From positions 1,350,001 through 1,414,000 of the forward strand of contig NZ_CP157794.1 of NCBI RefSeq assembly GCF_040111675.1: 64,000 nt of DNA. Direction: 5' to 3'. Below the pieces are notes generated by a model. That model was not told where the DNA came from and ran no database searches. It saw only the letters and a program-made list of their open reading frames with translations. The position numbers were made by a program, and so were the translations under genes. Below are positions 56,840 to 64,000 of the stretch, in pieces. This stretch comes from Salinarimonas sp. (GTDB taxonomy: Bacteria; Pseudomonadota; Alphaproteobacteria; Rhizobiales; Beijerinckiaceae). Within the stretch, counting starts at the first letter, position 1. Each line of letters starts with the position of its first letter.

Positions 56840-58501
56840 ATGCTTCGACGCTTCGCCGCGCTTTCGCTTCGCGCCAAGATCGCCTGCGGCTTCGCCGTGG
56901 TGCTGCTGCTGTTCGCCGGGGTTGCCGGCAAGACGACCTATTCCCTGTTCCAGGCCGGCGGCCTGTTCGACAGCTACCGCGAGCTCGCCCGCGTCGCGAG
57001 CGCCGTGGGGGACCTGCGCGCCGACATGTACGGCTCGCGGGTCGCGGCCGAGAGCTACATGCTGACCGGCGACGACAGCCATCGCGAGTTCGTCGGCCCG
57101 CGTTTCGAGGGTGCGCTCGCCGCCTATGAGCGGGCGCGCGAGATCGCGAGCTCGCCGGAGCTGCGCGCGGAGCTCGACGGCCTGAAGCCCGGCGTCGAGG
57201 CCTACCAGCGGTCCTTCGCCGAGGCGCTGGCCGCCGGGCAGCGCGACGCGGCGGCCTATGCGCGGCTGCGCGACAACGGTCGCGACGCGCTCGCCGCCAT
57301 CGACCGGGCGGCCGCCGTGCTCGACCAGCGCCGCGATGCGATCGGGCCGGAGATCCAGGCGACGATCGTCGCCGCGGAGATCCTCGCCATCGCCGCCACC
57401 GGCGCCGGCCTCATGATCGGGGCGGTCCTCGCCTTCCTGCTCGGGCGCGCCATCGTCCGCCCGCTCGCGGGCATCACCGGCGCCATGCAGCGGATCGCCG
57501 AGGGCGATCTCGACACCGAGGTGCCGTTCCGCGGCCGCGCCGACGAGGTCGGCGCCATGGCGGCGGCGCTCGGCGTGTTCAAGGACGCGCTGGCGAAGAA
57601 CCGCGCCATGGAAGCCGAGCGCGCCGACCGCGAGGCGCGAGCCGAGGCGGAGAAGCGCCGTGCGACGCAAAAGCTCGCCGACGATTTCGAGGCGAAGGTC
57701 GGCTCGCTGGTCCGGGCCCTGTCGGGCGCCGCCGGCGAGCTCGAGGCGACGGCGCGGTCGATGACCTCGACCGCCGATGTGGCGCAACGCGAATCGGGCG
57801 CCGTCGCCTCCTCGGCCCAGCAGACCTCGGCCAACGTCCAGACCGTCGCGGTGGCGACGGAGGAGCTCGCCGCCTCGGCCCGCGAGATCGGCGGGCAGGT
57901 GACCACCTCCGCCCAGATCGCCCGCCAGGCGGTCAGCGACGCCGAGCAGACCAACGTCACCGTCAAGTCCCTCGCCGAGAACGCCCAGAAGATCGGCGAG
58001 GTGGTGGAGCTGATCGGCGACATCGCCGCCCAGACCAACCTGCTCGCGCTCAACGCCACCATCGAGGCCGCGCGCGCCGGCGAGGCCGGCCGCGGCTTCG
58101 CCGTGGTGGCGGCGGAGGTGAAGGGCCTCGCCGAGCAGACGGCGAAGGCGACGGAGGAGATCTCGGCGCGGATTTCGCGGATCCAGGAGGACACGCGCGG
58201 CGCGGTCGACGCCATCGGCGGCATCGGGTCCGTGATCGTGCGCATCAGCGAGAGCGCCACGGCCATCGCCTCGGCGGTGGACGAGCAGCAGGCGGCGACG
58301 CAGGAGATCGCCCGCAACGTCTCCCAGGCCGCCACCGGCACCGAGGAGGTGACGAGCACGATCGGGCGGGTGCAGGGCGCGGCCTCGCAGACCGGAAGCG
58401 CCGCCGCGCAGGTCCTCTCCGCGGCGAACGAGCTCTCGCGCGGCGCGGACGACCTCGCCCACGAGATGGAGAGCTTCCTCGCCCACGTCCGCGCGGCGTG
58501 A
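56840..58501 (+). CDS. Methyl-accepting chemotaxis protein
   Basis: A 553-residue inner-membrane receptor. Helix 1 (IACGFAVVLLLFAGVAG) is near residue 15; a periplasmic helical sensor domain runs to about 175; helix 2 (ILAIAATGAGLMIGAVLAFLLG) follows. The HAMP domain has RPLAGITGAMQRIAEGDLDTEVPFRGRADEVGAMA. The cytoplasmic signalling hairpin contains IAAQTNLLALNATIEAARAGEAGRGFAVVAAEVKGLAEQTAKATEEI. The ATG at 56840 is the best family start; earlier in-frame codons add a poorly composed stretch. The ligand is unknown; it fits the flagellar genes elsewhere in the window. Confidence 0.95.
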   Translation: MLRRFAALSLRAKIACGFAVVLLLFAGVAGKTTYSLFQAGGLFDSYRELARVASAVGDLRADMYGSRVAAESYMLTGDDSHREFVGPRFEGALAAYERAREIASSPELRAELDGLKPGVEAYQRSFAEALAAGQRDAAAYARLRDNGRDALAAIDRAAAVLDQRRDAIGPEIQATIVAAEILAIAATGAGLMIGAVLAFLLGRAIVRPLAGITGAMQRIAEGDLDTEVPFRGRADEVGAMAAALGVFKDALAKNRAMEAERADREARAEAEKRRATQKLADDFEAKVGSLVRALSGAAGELEATARSMTSTADVAQRESGAVASSAQQTSANVQTVAVATEELAASAREIGGQVTTSAQIARQAVSDAEQTNVTVKSLAENAQKIGEVVELIGDIAAQTNLLALNATIEAARAGEAGRGFAVVAAEVKGLAEQTAKATEEISARISRIQEDTRGAVDAIGGIGSVIVRISESATAIASAVDEQQAATQEIARNVSQAATGTEEVTSTIGRVQGAASQTGSAAAQVLSAANELSRGADDLAHEMESFLAHVRAA

Positions 58502-58526
58502 AGCGAGGTCGGGGAGGCGATCAGCC

Positions 58527-58736
58527 ATGTCGAACCACACCTCCAGGAGCGACGCGCGCGAGCGCGTCGCCGTCTCGCCCGGTCGCCCCGCCGACGACGA
58601 CCGCGCCGAGGACATCGCCCGCGCGGTGCGCGCCCTCGAGGCGATGGAGCCGGAGACGCGCCGCTCCGCCGTCGAGCTGCTGGAGACGCTCGCGCGCGGC
58701 GCCGAGGCGGGACAGGCTCCGTTCTTCGTGGACTGA
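58527..58736 (+). CDS. Small protein downstream of the chemotaxis receptor
   Basis: A 69-residue protein with a disordered, charged first half and a helical second half (AEDIARAVRALEAMEPETRRSAVELLETLARG). The ATG follows GGGGAGGCGAT and lies 25 bp after the receptor stop, so cotranslation is likely. No family is recognised. It may bind the receptor or be unrelated. Confidence 0.6.
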   Translation: MSNHTSRSDARERVAVSPGRPADDDRAEDIARAVRALEAMEPETRRSAVELLETLARGAEAGQAPFFVD

Positions 58737-58737
58737 T

Positions 58738-59685
58738 CTAGGCCGCGGACGGGTCGAGAAAGCCCTCCAGCCAGGCCAGCGTTTCCTCCGGCGCCTCCTC
58801 CTGCACGTAGTGCCCGCAAGGCAGGGCGGCCCCGGCGACGTCCCCGTCGGCATAGGCGCGCCAATGCCCGAGGACGTCGCCGTGCACGGTCTGTGTATGG
58901 CTCTTGGCGCCCCAGAGCACGAGAACCGGGCAGCGCACGTGATTGCCGGCGTCGAAATCGGCGTCGTCCATGGCGAGGTCGGAGGTCGCGCAGGCGCGGT
59001 AGTCCTCGCAGGAGCCGCGGATCGTCTTCCAGGTGAAGCAGCGCACGTATTCGTCGAAGGCGCGGGGATGGAAGAAGCCGAGCCCGATCCCGGGCTTCGA
59101 GAGCTTTCTCTCCATGAACCAGCGCGCCGGGACGGACGCCATCATGCGCTCCGGCAGATCGGCGGGCTGAGCCATGAACGGCCAATGCCACATCTTCAGC
59201 GCCCACTCCTTGTCGGCGTTGCGCCAGATGAACCGGCTCGGCAGGATGTCGATGAGGGCGGCGCGCAGGACGCGCGCGGCATGGTCGAGCGCCATGCGGT
59301 GGGCCGTCCGCGCGCCGCGGTCGTGGCCGACGACCTGAAAGCGCGGGAAGCCCAGAATCTCCATCAGGTCGACCTGGTCCTGCGCCATGGCGCGGAAGGA
59401 ATAGTTCACGTGCTCCGGCCCGCCGTCCTCCGGGCCGACGCTGTCGCCGTAGCCGCGCAGGTCCGCGGCGACGACCGTGAAGCGCCGGGCGAGGGCGGGG
59501 GCGAGCTCGTGCCAGGTGACGTGGCTCATCGGGTTGCCGTGCAGGAGGAGGAGAGGCGGTCCGTTACCGCCGATGCGGAAGCGGATCCGCGCCGGGCCGA
59601 AGCCGCGGTCGGGGACCTGCGCGTCCCGTACGGAGAAGCCCTCGAAGCCGGGGAAATCGCCGGGCTCGCTCTGCTCGATGTCCAT
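58738..59685 (-). CDS. Alpha/beta hydrolase, haloacetate dehalogenase type
   Basis: A 315-residue hydrolase close to fluoroacetate dehalogenase. The nucleophile is D122 in VVGHDRGARTAHRMALDH, with the two arginines of the HDRG-x-R pattern that bind the carboxylate; D146 (LIDILP) and a His near 290 (CGHY) complete the triad. H167 and W168 in WHWPF match the halide-binding pair. The oxyanion loop is LLLLHGNPMSHVTW. Dehalogenation of haloacetates is therefore likely, but related epoxide hydrolases share the fold. It starts at 59685; a longer frame upstream is unlike the family. It ends 1 bp from the small gene. Confidence 0.85.
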   Translation of the reverse strand: MDIEQSEPGDFPGFEGFSVRDAQVPDRGFGPARIRFRIGGNGPPLLLLHGNPMSHVTWHELAPALARRFTVVAADLRGYGDSVGPEDGGPEHVNYSFRAMAQDQVDLMEILGFPRFQVVGHDRGARTAHRMALDHAARVLRAALIDILPSRFIWRNADKEWALKMWHWPFMAQPADLPERMMASVPARWFMERKLSKPGIGLGFFHPRAFDEYVRCFTWKTIRGSCEDYRACATSDLAMDDADFDAGNHVRCPVLVLWGAKSHTQTVHGDVLGHWRAYADGDVAGAALPCGHYVQEEAPEETLAWLEGFLDPSAA

Positions 59686-60220
59686 GACGTCCTCGCTTTC
59701 TGGCGCGGCCCCGTGCCGCTCGGCGCCGACGATCTCGCGCGGTCGCCTCCGGGCCGCGATCGGAGCCGCGTCCAGCCTATAGCCCGGTCCGCCGCTCGCG
59801 CACCAGATCGCGCCGGACCGGCGCGAGGCGAGGTCCGCGCCGGCGGCGGTCATGTCGCCTGCCGACGCGAGACGCCCCGCGGCTTTCGCCTGCGGGGCTT
59901 CGTTTCTTGATTGCGGCGGCGTGAAGCGACCGAGACTTCATCGGAATCCGGGTCCCCCCCCTCGCTCCGCGACCACGTGCTGCCCCGCGCCGATCGGCGC
60001 GTCAGGCCGGCGCCGATCCGCACCCGCCGCGAGGGGACCGTCGGCTCGTCGTCTCGTCGAAGAGCCGAGACGAGCTTCGGCGCCACCCCGGCGACCAGGC
60101 GGAACTTTCCGGCCCGACTTGATCTTACCCGCCGGCACCCCTCGGACACTGCCCGGGATCCCCCATGACCGATCTTGTCCCCGCGCGCGTCGACGCCCCG
60201 CCGAATTGGAGGGCGCGCCG
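59686..60220. other. Intergenic stretch, no gene seen
   Basis: This 535-bp gap lies between the divergent hydrolase gene and the exopolysaccharide gene cluster. Open frames here lack family features and good ribosome-binding sites. A strong terminator-like hairpin at 59874-59905 on the plus strand has no gene upstream of it on that strand. The rest probably holds promoters for both sides. Confidence 0.45.
59874..59905 (+). terminator. Orphan terminator-like hairpin
   Basis: GCCCCGC-GGC-TTTC-GCC-T-GCGGGGC forms a 10-bp stem with one bulge, followed by TTCGTTTCTT on the plus strand. No coding gene ends nearby on that strand (the closest is at 58736), so it may end a small RNA starting in the 59700-59870 region, or be fortuitous. 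Confidence 0.5.
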
Positions 60221-61183
60221 ATGACGCCCGACGTGAGCTACGTCGTCCCGGCCTACGGCGCGCAGGAGACCGTCGCGCGGACCGTCGGCTCGGCTCTGGA
60301 GCAGCGCGACGTGCGTGTCGAGGTCGTCGTCGCCGACGACGCGTCGCCCGATGCGACCGCCGCCGTGGTCGAGGACTTCGCCGCGCGGGACACGCGCGTG
60401 CGGCTCGTTCGGCTCGCGCGGAACGGCGGGCCGTCCGGCGCCCGCAACGCCGCCATACGCGCGGCACGCGGCCGCTTCGTGGGCATGCTCGACGCCGACG
60501 ACGCCATCGCGCCGGATCGGACCCGCCGGCTCCTCGACCTGGCGCAGAGCCTCTCGGTTCAGATCGTGGCGGACAACCTCACGCTCTGCGACGCCTCGGG
60601 CCGCGCGGGTGCGCTCGCCTTCGAGACCGGCCCCCAGCCCTTCTGCTTCATGCTCGACGCCCCGCGCTTCGTCGACGACAACGTCATGATGAAGGGCGGT
60701 TTCGGCTGGGGCTACCTCAAGCCCCTCGTCTCGGCCGAGCATCTGGCGCGCCACGGCGTCGCGTTCGATCCCGACGTGCGAACGGGCGAGGACTTCCTGT
60801 TCGTGCTCGAGGCGCTCGTGACGGGTGCACGCTACGCGGTCACCTCGCGGCCCGGCTATCTCTACGGCATGAGGGAGGGATCCTTGTCGCATCGCCTGAC
60901 GCGAGCGCGCGCCGACGCGCTCGCCGCGGGGCTGCGCCGCCTCGAGGCGCGCCGCGGCGCCTCGCTCGACGCCCCGACCCGCGCGGCGCTGGCGCGCTAT
61001 CACGCGGGCCTCGCCAGCACGTGCGCTTTTCTCGGCGTCGTCGAGAGCGCCAAGGCGGGTGTGGTGATCGACGCGCTCGCGCGGGCGGGTGCGCGGCCGG
61101 ACGTCTGGCCACTCGTCGCGCGCTACGGGGGGGAGGCTCTCGCCAAGCGCATGCCGGGCCGGCGCGCCCGTGCGCGGGACTGA
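60221..61183 (+). CDS. Family 2 glycosyltransferase (ExoU-like)
   Basis: A 320-residue GT-A enzyme: VSYVVPAYGAQETVARTVGSALEQ at the start, VVVADDASPDATAAVV, GARNAAIRAARGRFVGMLDADDAIAPDR with the DxD motif, and the acceptor-side VRTGEDFLFVLEALVTG. This resembles ExoU and other succinoglycan-chain transferases. The ATG at 60221 follows TTGGAGGG. It opens a same-strand cluster with a GH16 glucanase and two further transferases, which suggests exopolysaccharide synthesis. Donor and linkage are unknown. Confidence 0.87.
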   Translation: MTPDVSYVVPAYGAQETVARTVGSALEQRDVRVEVVVADDASPDATAAVVEDFAARDTRVRLVRLARNGGPSGARNAAIRAARGRFVGMLDADDAIAPDRTRRLLDLAQSLSVQIVADNLTLCDASGRAGALAFETGPQPFCFMLDAPRFVDDNVMMKGGFGWGYLKPLVSAEHLARHGVAFDPDVRTGEDFLFVLEALVTGARYAVTSRPGYLYGMREGSLSHRLTRARADALAAGLRRLEARRGASLDAPTRAALARYHAGLASTCAFLGVVESAKAGVVIDALARAGARPDVWPLVARYGGEALAKRMPGRRARARD

Positions 61184-61330
61184 CCGGAAGAGGCCGCTCG
61201 CATGGGGAACATCGGCGGGGGCTCGCCATTCTCAAATGCGCGACGCGGGCCGGCGTGGGACCGCCGGCGCAGCGTCTCGTTCGCGTCCGGCGCTTCCGGC
61301 GCAGACATCTCGAGAGCGGGAGCGCTCGCA

Positions 61331-62140
61331 ATGAGCAGGACGATCATCACGGCGGCGCTCGCCGCATCGGCTGCGGGCATCGCAGGCGGTATCCCGGCCG
61401 GCGCGCAGGACGACGCGGCGCGCACCGGCGGGTCCTTCCTCGAGGAGTTCGATGGCGACCGGCTCGATCGAACGCTCTGGTTCGTCTCCGACGGATGGGT
61501 CAACGGGGACTGGCACGGCTGCAGCTGGAACGGACGGAACGTCGAGATGCGCGGGGGCGAGCTCGCGCTGATCCTCGACGACACGGAGACGGACGACCGC
61601 CCGTATTCCTGCGGCGAGATCCAGACCACCGACGTCTACCACCACGGCGCCTACGAGGTCCGCATGAGCGGCGCGGCGGCGCCGGGGATCATCTCCGCCT
61701 TCTTCACCTATACGGGCCCGCACTTCGGCGATCCGCACGACGAGATCGATATCGAGTTCCCCGGCGCGCGGCCGAGGACGGTCGAGCTCAACAACTGGGT
61801 CGACGGCGAGGACGCCGACGACGACGGCGTGAAGCAGGATCTCGGCTTCGACGCGAGCGCGGATCTGCACGACTACGCCTTCGTCTGGGCGCCGGATTCG
61901 CTGCGCTGGTACGTCGACGGCGAGCTGGTGCGCGAGATCACCGACCCGGCCCGCATCCCGCAGACGCCGAGCAAGATCTTCGCGAGCATCTTCAACGGCA
62001 CGGAGCCGATGCAGGACTGGCTCGGCCGCTTCGATTACCCGGGAGAGCCGCTCGTCGCTCGGATCGCGCGCATCGCGTACACCGCGCCGGGCGAGCCGTG
62101 CCAGTTCGAGGGGTCGATCGCCTGCGAGGCGCCGCGATGA
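61331..62140 (+). CDS. Glycoside hydrolase family 16 glucanase (ExoK-like), exported
   Basis: A 269-residue secreted enzyme. The signal peptide is ITAALAASAAGIAGGIPAGAQ. The catalytic motif HDEIDIEF gives E138 (nucleophile), D140 and E142 (acid/base), the E-x-D-x-E pattern of clan B beta-glucanases. GEIQTTDVYHHGAYEVRM and LRWYVDGELV are also typical. Relatives such as ExoK trim succinoglycan-like polysaccharides. The ATG at 61331 precedes the signal peptide directly. Its stop overlaps the next start as ATGA. Confidence 0.92.
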   Translation: MSRTIITAALAASAAGIAGGIPAGAQDDAARTGGSFLEEFDGDRLDRTLWFVSDGWVNGDWHGCSWNGRNVEMRGGELALILDDTETDDRPYSCGEIQTTDVYHHGAYEVRMSGAAAPGIISAFFTYTGPHFGDPHDEIDIEFPGARPRTVELNNWVDGEDADDDGVKQDLGFDASADLHDYAFVWAPDSLRWYVDGELVREITDPARIPQTPSKIFASIFNGTEPMQDWLGRFDYPGEPLVARIARIAYTAPGEPCQFEGSIACEAPR

Positions 62141-63147
62141 CGCCGGCGGTCTGCCTGTGCATCTGCACGTACCGGCGCCCGCAGGGCCTCGACGGCCTCC
62201 TGCGGGCGCTCGCGTTCCTGCGCCTCGGCGACCTTCCCGACGCGGCCCTGCGCGTGGTCGTCGTCGACAACGCGCCGGACGGGTCCGCCGAACCGATCGT
62301 GGCGCGGCGCGCCCCCGACGCGCGGTTCGCCCTCTCCTACGTCCACGAGCGGCGCAAGGGCCTCGCCAGCGCACGCAACGCGGCGCTGGAGGCGGGCCTT
62401 GCCAGCGGAGCCGCTTGGATCGCCTTCATCGACGACGACGAAGCTCCGGAGCCGGGCTGGCTCGCGGCCCATCTCGCGACGCTCGAGGCCACCGGCGCAG
62501 CCGCGAGCGTGGGTCCGGTCTACCCCGTCTTCGCGAGCCCGCCGCCCCTGTGGGCGCGGCGCGGCGGCTTCTTCGCCGCCGTCGACCGCGACGCCGCCGT
62601 CGACGGAGCGGGCGTGCTGCGCGCCCGCGAAGCCTATAGCGGGAACGTGGTCCTCTCGCGCTCGGCGCTGGCGGCCTCCGGTCTGCGGTTCGATCCGGAC
62701 TTCGACGAGATCGGCGGCGAGGACACGGCCTTCTTCCGCGCGCTGGCCGAGATGGGGCACGTGATCGCGGTCTCGCCCGAGGCGGTCGTGCACGAGTGGA
62801 CTCCCGCCGACCGTGTGCGCCCCGGCTGGCTGGTGCGGCGCTGGTTCCGCACCGGCGGCGTCGAGGCCCGGCTCCTCGGCGCCGAGCTCGGCGCGAGGCG
62901 GGCGCATGCGCGCCTGCGTAACGCCGGGCGCGGTCTCGTGCGCATCGGCGGCGGCGGGGCGCGCCTCGTGCTGACGACGCTGTGGGCCGGGTGGCGCGAC
63001 CCCGCCCGCATCGTCGCGCGGCTGTTCACGGTCGCCCGCGGCGGCGGGCTCCTCGCCGCCGCCTTCGGCCTGGGATACCGCGAGTACGCCCGGCCTCAGG
63101 TCGAGGCGCGCGGCGCGCCCCGCGGGCCCGAAGAGCGGCGCCCATGA
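62137..63147 (+). CDS. Family 2 glycosyltransferase (ExoM-like)
   Basis: A 336-residue transferase: VCLCICTYRRPQGLDGLLRAL, VVVVDNAPDGSAEPI, SARNAALEAGLASGAAWIAFIDDDEAPEPGWLAAH with the DDD motif, and the FDEIGGEDTAFFRALAEMGHVIAVSPEAVVHEWTPADR acceptor region. This last block is typical of ExoM-type transferases. The C-terminus is a basic, partly hydrophobic helix region. It overlaps the glucanase stop and the next start (both ATGA), so the three are translationally coupled. Confidence 0.88.
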   Translation: MTPAVCLCICTYRRPQGLDGLLRALAFLRLGDLPDAALRVVVVDNAPDGSAEPIVARRAPDARFALSYVHERRKGLASARNAALEAGLASGAAWIAFIDDDEAPEPGWLAAHLATLEATGAAASVGPVYPVFASPPPLWARRGGFFAAVDRDAAVDGAGVLRAREAYSGNVVLSRSALAASGLRFDPDFDEIGGEDTAFFRALAEMGHVIAVSPEAVVHEWTPADRVRPGWLVRRWFRTGGVEARLLGAELGARRAHARLRNAGRGLVRIGGGGARLVLTTLWAGWRDPARIVARLFTVARGGGLLAAAFGLGYREYARPQVEARGAPRGPEERRP

Positions 63148-64000
63148 GCGGAGCACACTCGCGCGGGGCGCCGCGCGCCATCGCGGTCTTCGCCCACGAT
63201 GCGCACGAAAGCACGGTGCGCAAGCGCGTGTCGGCGTTCCAGGCCTGCGGGTGGAGCGTGGACGGCTTCACCTTCACACGCGTGCGTCCGCCGCAGGCGG
63301 GGCCCGCACCGGCGCCGTTCTGGCGCGACGTGCCGCTCGGCGCGACCCGGGACCGCAACTACGCGGCCCGCCTGCCGCGGCTCGCGGCCGCGCTCCCGCG
63401 TATCCTGAGGCACCGGCGGGCGTTGCGGAAGGCGCACGCGCTCTACGCGCGCAACATCGACATGCTCGTCCTCGCCGCCGCGGCGAAGGCCCTCACGGGC
63501 GCGCGCGGGCGCCTCGTCTACGAGGTGCTCGACGTGCAGCGGCCGTTCCTGGCGCGGGGACCCTCGGGCGCACTGCTTCGCTTCGCAGAACGCCGGCTGC
63601 TCGCGCGCAGCGGCCTCCTCGTCGTCAGCGCACCGGATTTCATCGAGCGCTACTTCGTGCCGGTCCAGCGCTACCGCGGACCCTGGTTTCTGCTCGAGAA
63701 CAAGATCGACGCGGGCCGGCTCGCACGCGCGCCCTCGCGTTCGCCGCCCGGTGCGGTCTCCCCGTCCCTCGAGGGACCGCTCGTGCTCGGCTGGTTCGGC
63801 GTGCTGCGATGCGCCCGCAGCCTCGCTCTTCTCGACCGCATCGCCGAGCGGCTCGGCGAGCGGGTGCGCGTCGTCCTGCGCGGGCGGGTCTCGCCGGAGG
63901 ACATCCCCCCCGAGAAGCTCGAGGCGGTGCTCGCGCGGCGGCCGAACATCGTTCACGGCGGCCCCTACGCGAACCCCGACGATCTCGCAGCGCTGTACGG
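63144..64000 (+). CDS. Glycosyltransferase, GT4/ExoL-like, 3' end cut off
   Basis: The first 285 codons of a transferase continue past the window edge. The start has IAVFAHDAHESTVRKRVSAFQACGWSVDGFTFTR, an N-terminal GT-B type fold; then ALYARNIDMLVLAAAAKALTGARGRLVYEVLDVQRPFL and the second domain entry VLGWFGVLRCARSLALLDRIAERLG. Its start overlaps the previous stop (ATGA). ExoL is the closest remembered pattern; the sugar is unknown. The C-terminal donor-binding part lies outside the window. Confidence 0.8.
   Translation, partial: MSGAHSRGAPRAIAVFAHDAHESTVRKRVSAFQACGWSVDGFTFTRVRPPQAGPAPAPFWRDVPLGATRDRNYAARLPRLAAALPRILRHRRALRKAHALYARNIDMLVLAAAAKALTGARGRLVYEVLDVQRPFLARGPSGALLRFAERRLLARSGLLVVSAPDFIERYFVPVQRYRGPWFLLENKIDAGRLARAPSRSPPGAVSPSLEGPLVLGWFGVLRCARSLALLDRIAERLGERVRVVLRGRVSPEDIPPEKLEAVLARRPNIVHGGPYANPDDLAALY

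Overview
The window is a contiguous, gene-dense, very GC-rich stretch of an alphaproteobacterial chromosome. The best fit is the Hyphomicrobiales (Rhizobiales), perhaps near Methylobacteriaceae/Salinarimonadaceae; the lineage is inferred from gene content, not from a marker tree. Supporting traits are FliX, FlaF, FlbT and CheL-type flagellar proteins, a DksA that keeps one of the four canonical cysteines, a PleC-like PAS histidine kinase, a DUF3126 protein, an Atm1-type exporter, a cbb3 oxidase with an FNR/FixK box, and palindromic intergenic repeats. No phage, transposase, plasmid backbone or CRISPR array was found.

Layout. 0-14 kb is housekeeping: a truncated GNAT acetyltransferase, cysS, a small secreted protein, an Atm1-like exporter converging on a moaA-methyltransferase pair, a DUF971 protein, an L,D-transpeptidase, tRNA-Val(CAC), gph, a small duplicated secreted protein, rpiA, a DUF2059 protein, gor and class II DAHP synthase. 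14-26 kb is a flagellar island: dksA, fliX, flgI-cheL-flgN-like (with a sigma-54-type promoter), a flaG-like gene, flaF, flbT and two close flagellin paralogs. Between the flagellins lie a GT2 glycosyltransferase and a Skp1-type (GlcNAc/GT60-like) glycosyltransferase. A WbpE-like aminotransferase and a WlbA/WbpB-like oxidoreductase follow upstream. I read this as a flagellin-glycosylation cassette, and it is the strongest candidate for an undescribed system here.

26-44.6 kb: a DinB-family protein, an ABC-F ATPase, a palindrome-rich gap, a TerD-vWA (TerF-like) protein, a Uma2 protein, a PleC-like kinase, the prkA-yeaH-spoVR stress operon, an MFS transporter with a long acidic tail, a bacterioferritin-like protein lacking the haem methionine, cysE, DUF3126, and an unrecognised 465-residue protein with a PD-(D/E)XK nuclease signature. 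44.9-52.5 kb: the ccoNOQP oxidase operon, a divergent branched-chain amino acid binding protein, a small membrane-anchored protein and a biotin-dependent carboxylase alpha subunit.

52.5-53.8 kb is a non-coding array of six ~207-bp palindromic units. It is followed by pepN, a chemotaxis receptor with a small downstream gene, a haloacetate-dehalogenase-like hydrolase, and the start of an exopolysaccharide cluster (two GT2 enzymes, a GH16 glucanase, and a glycosyltransferase cut off by the right edge) whose genes overlap as ATGA. Terminators and promoter-like sites are listed where visible. Start sites were chosen by ribosome-binding sites, signal peptides and family alignment from memory; no database search was run.
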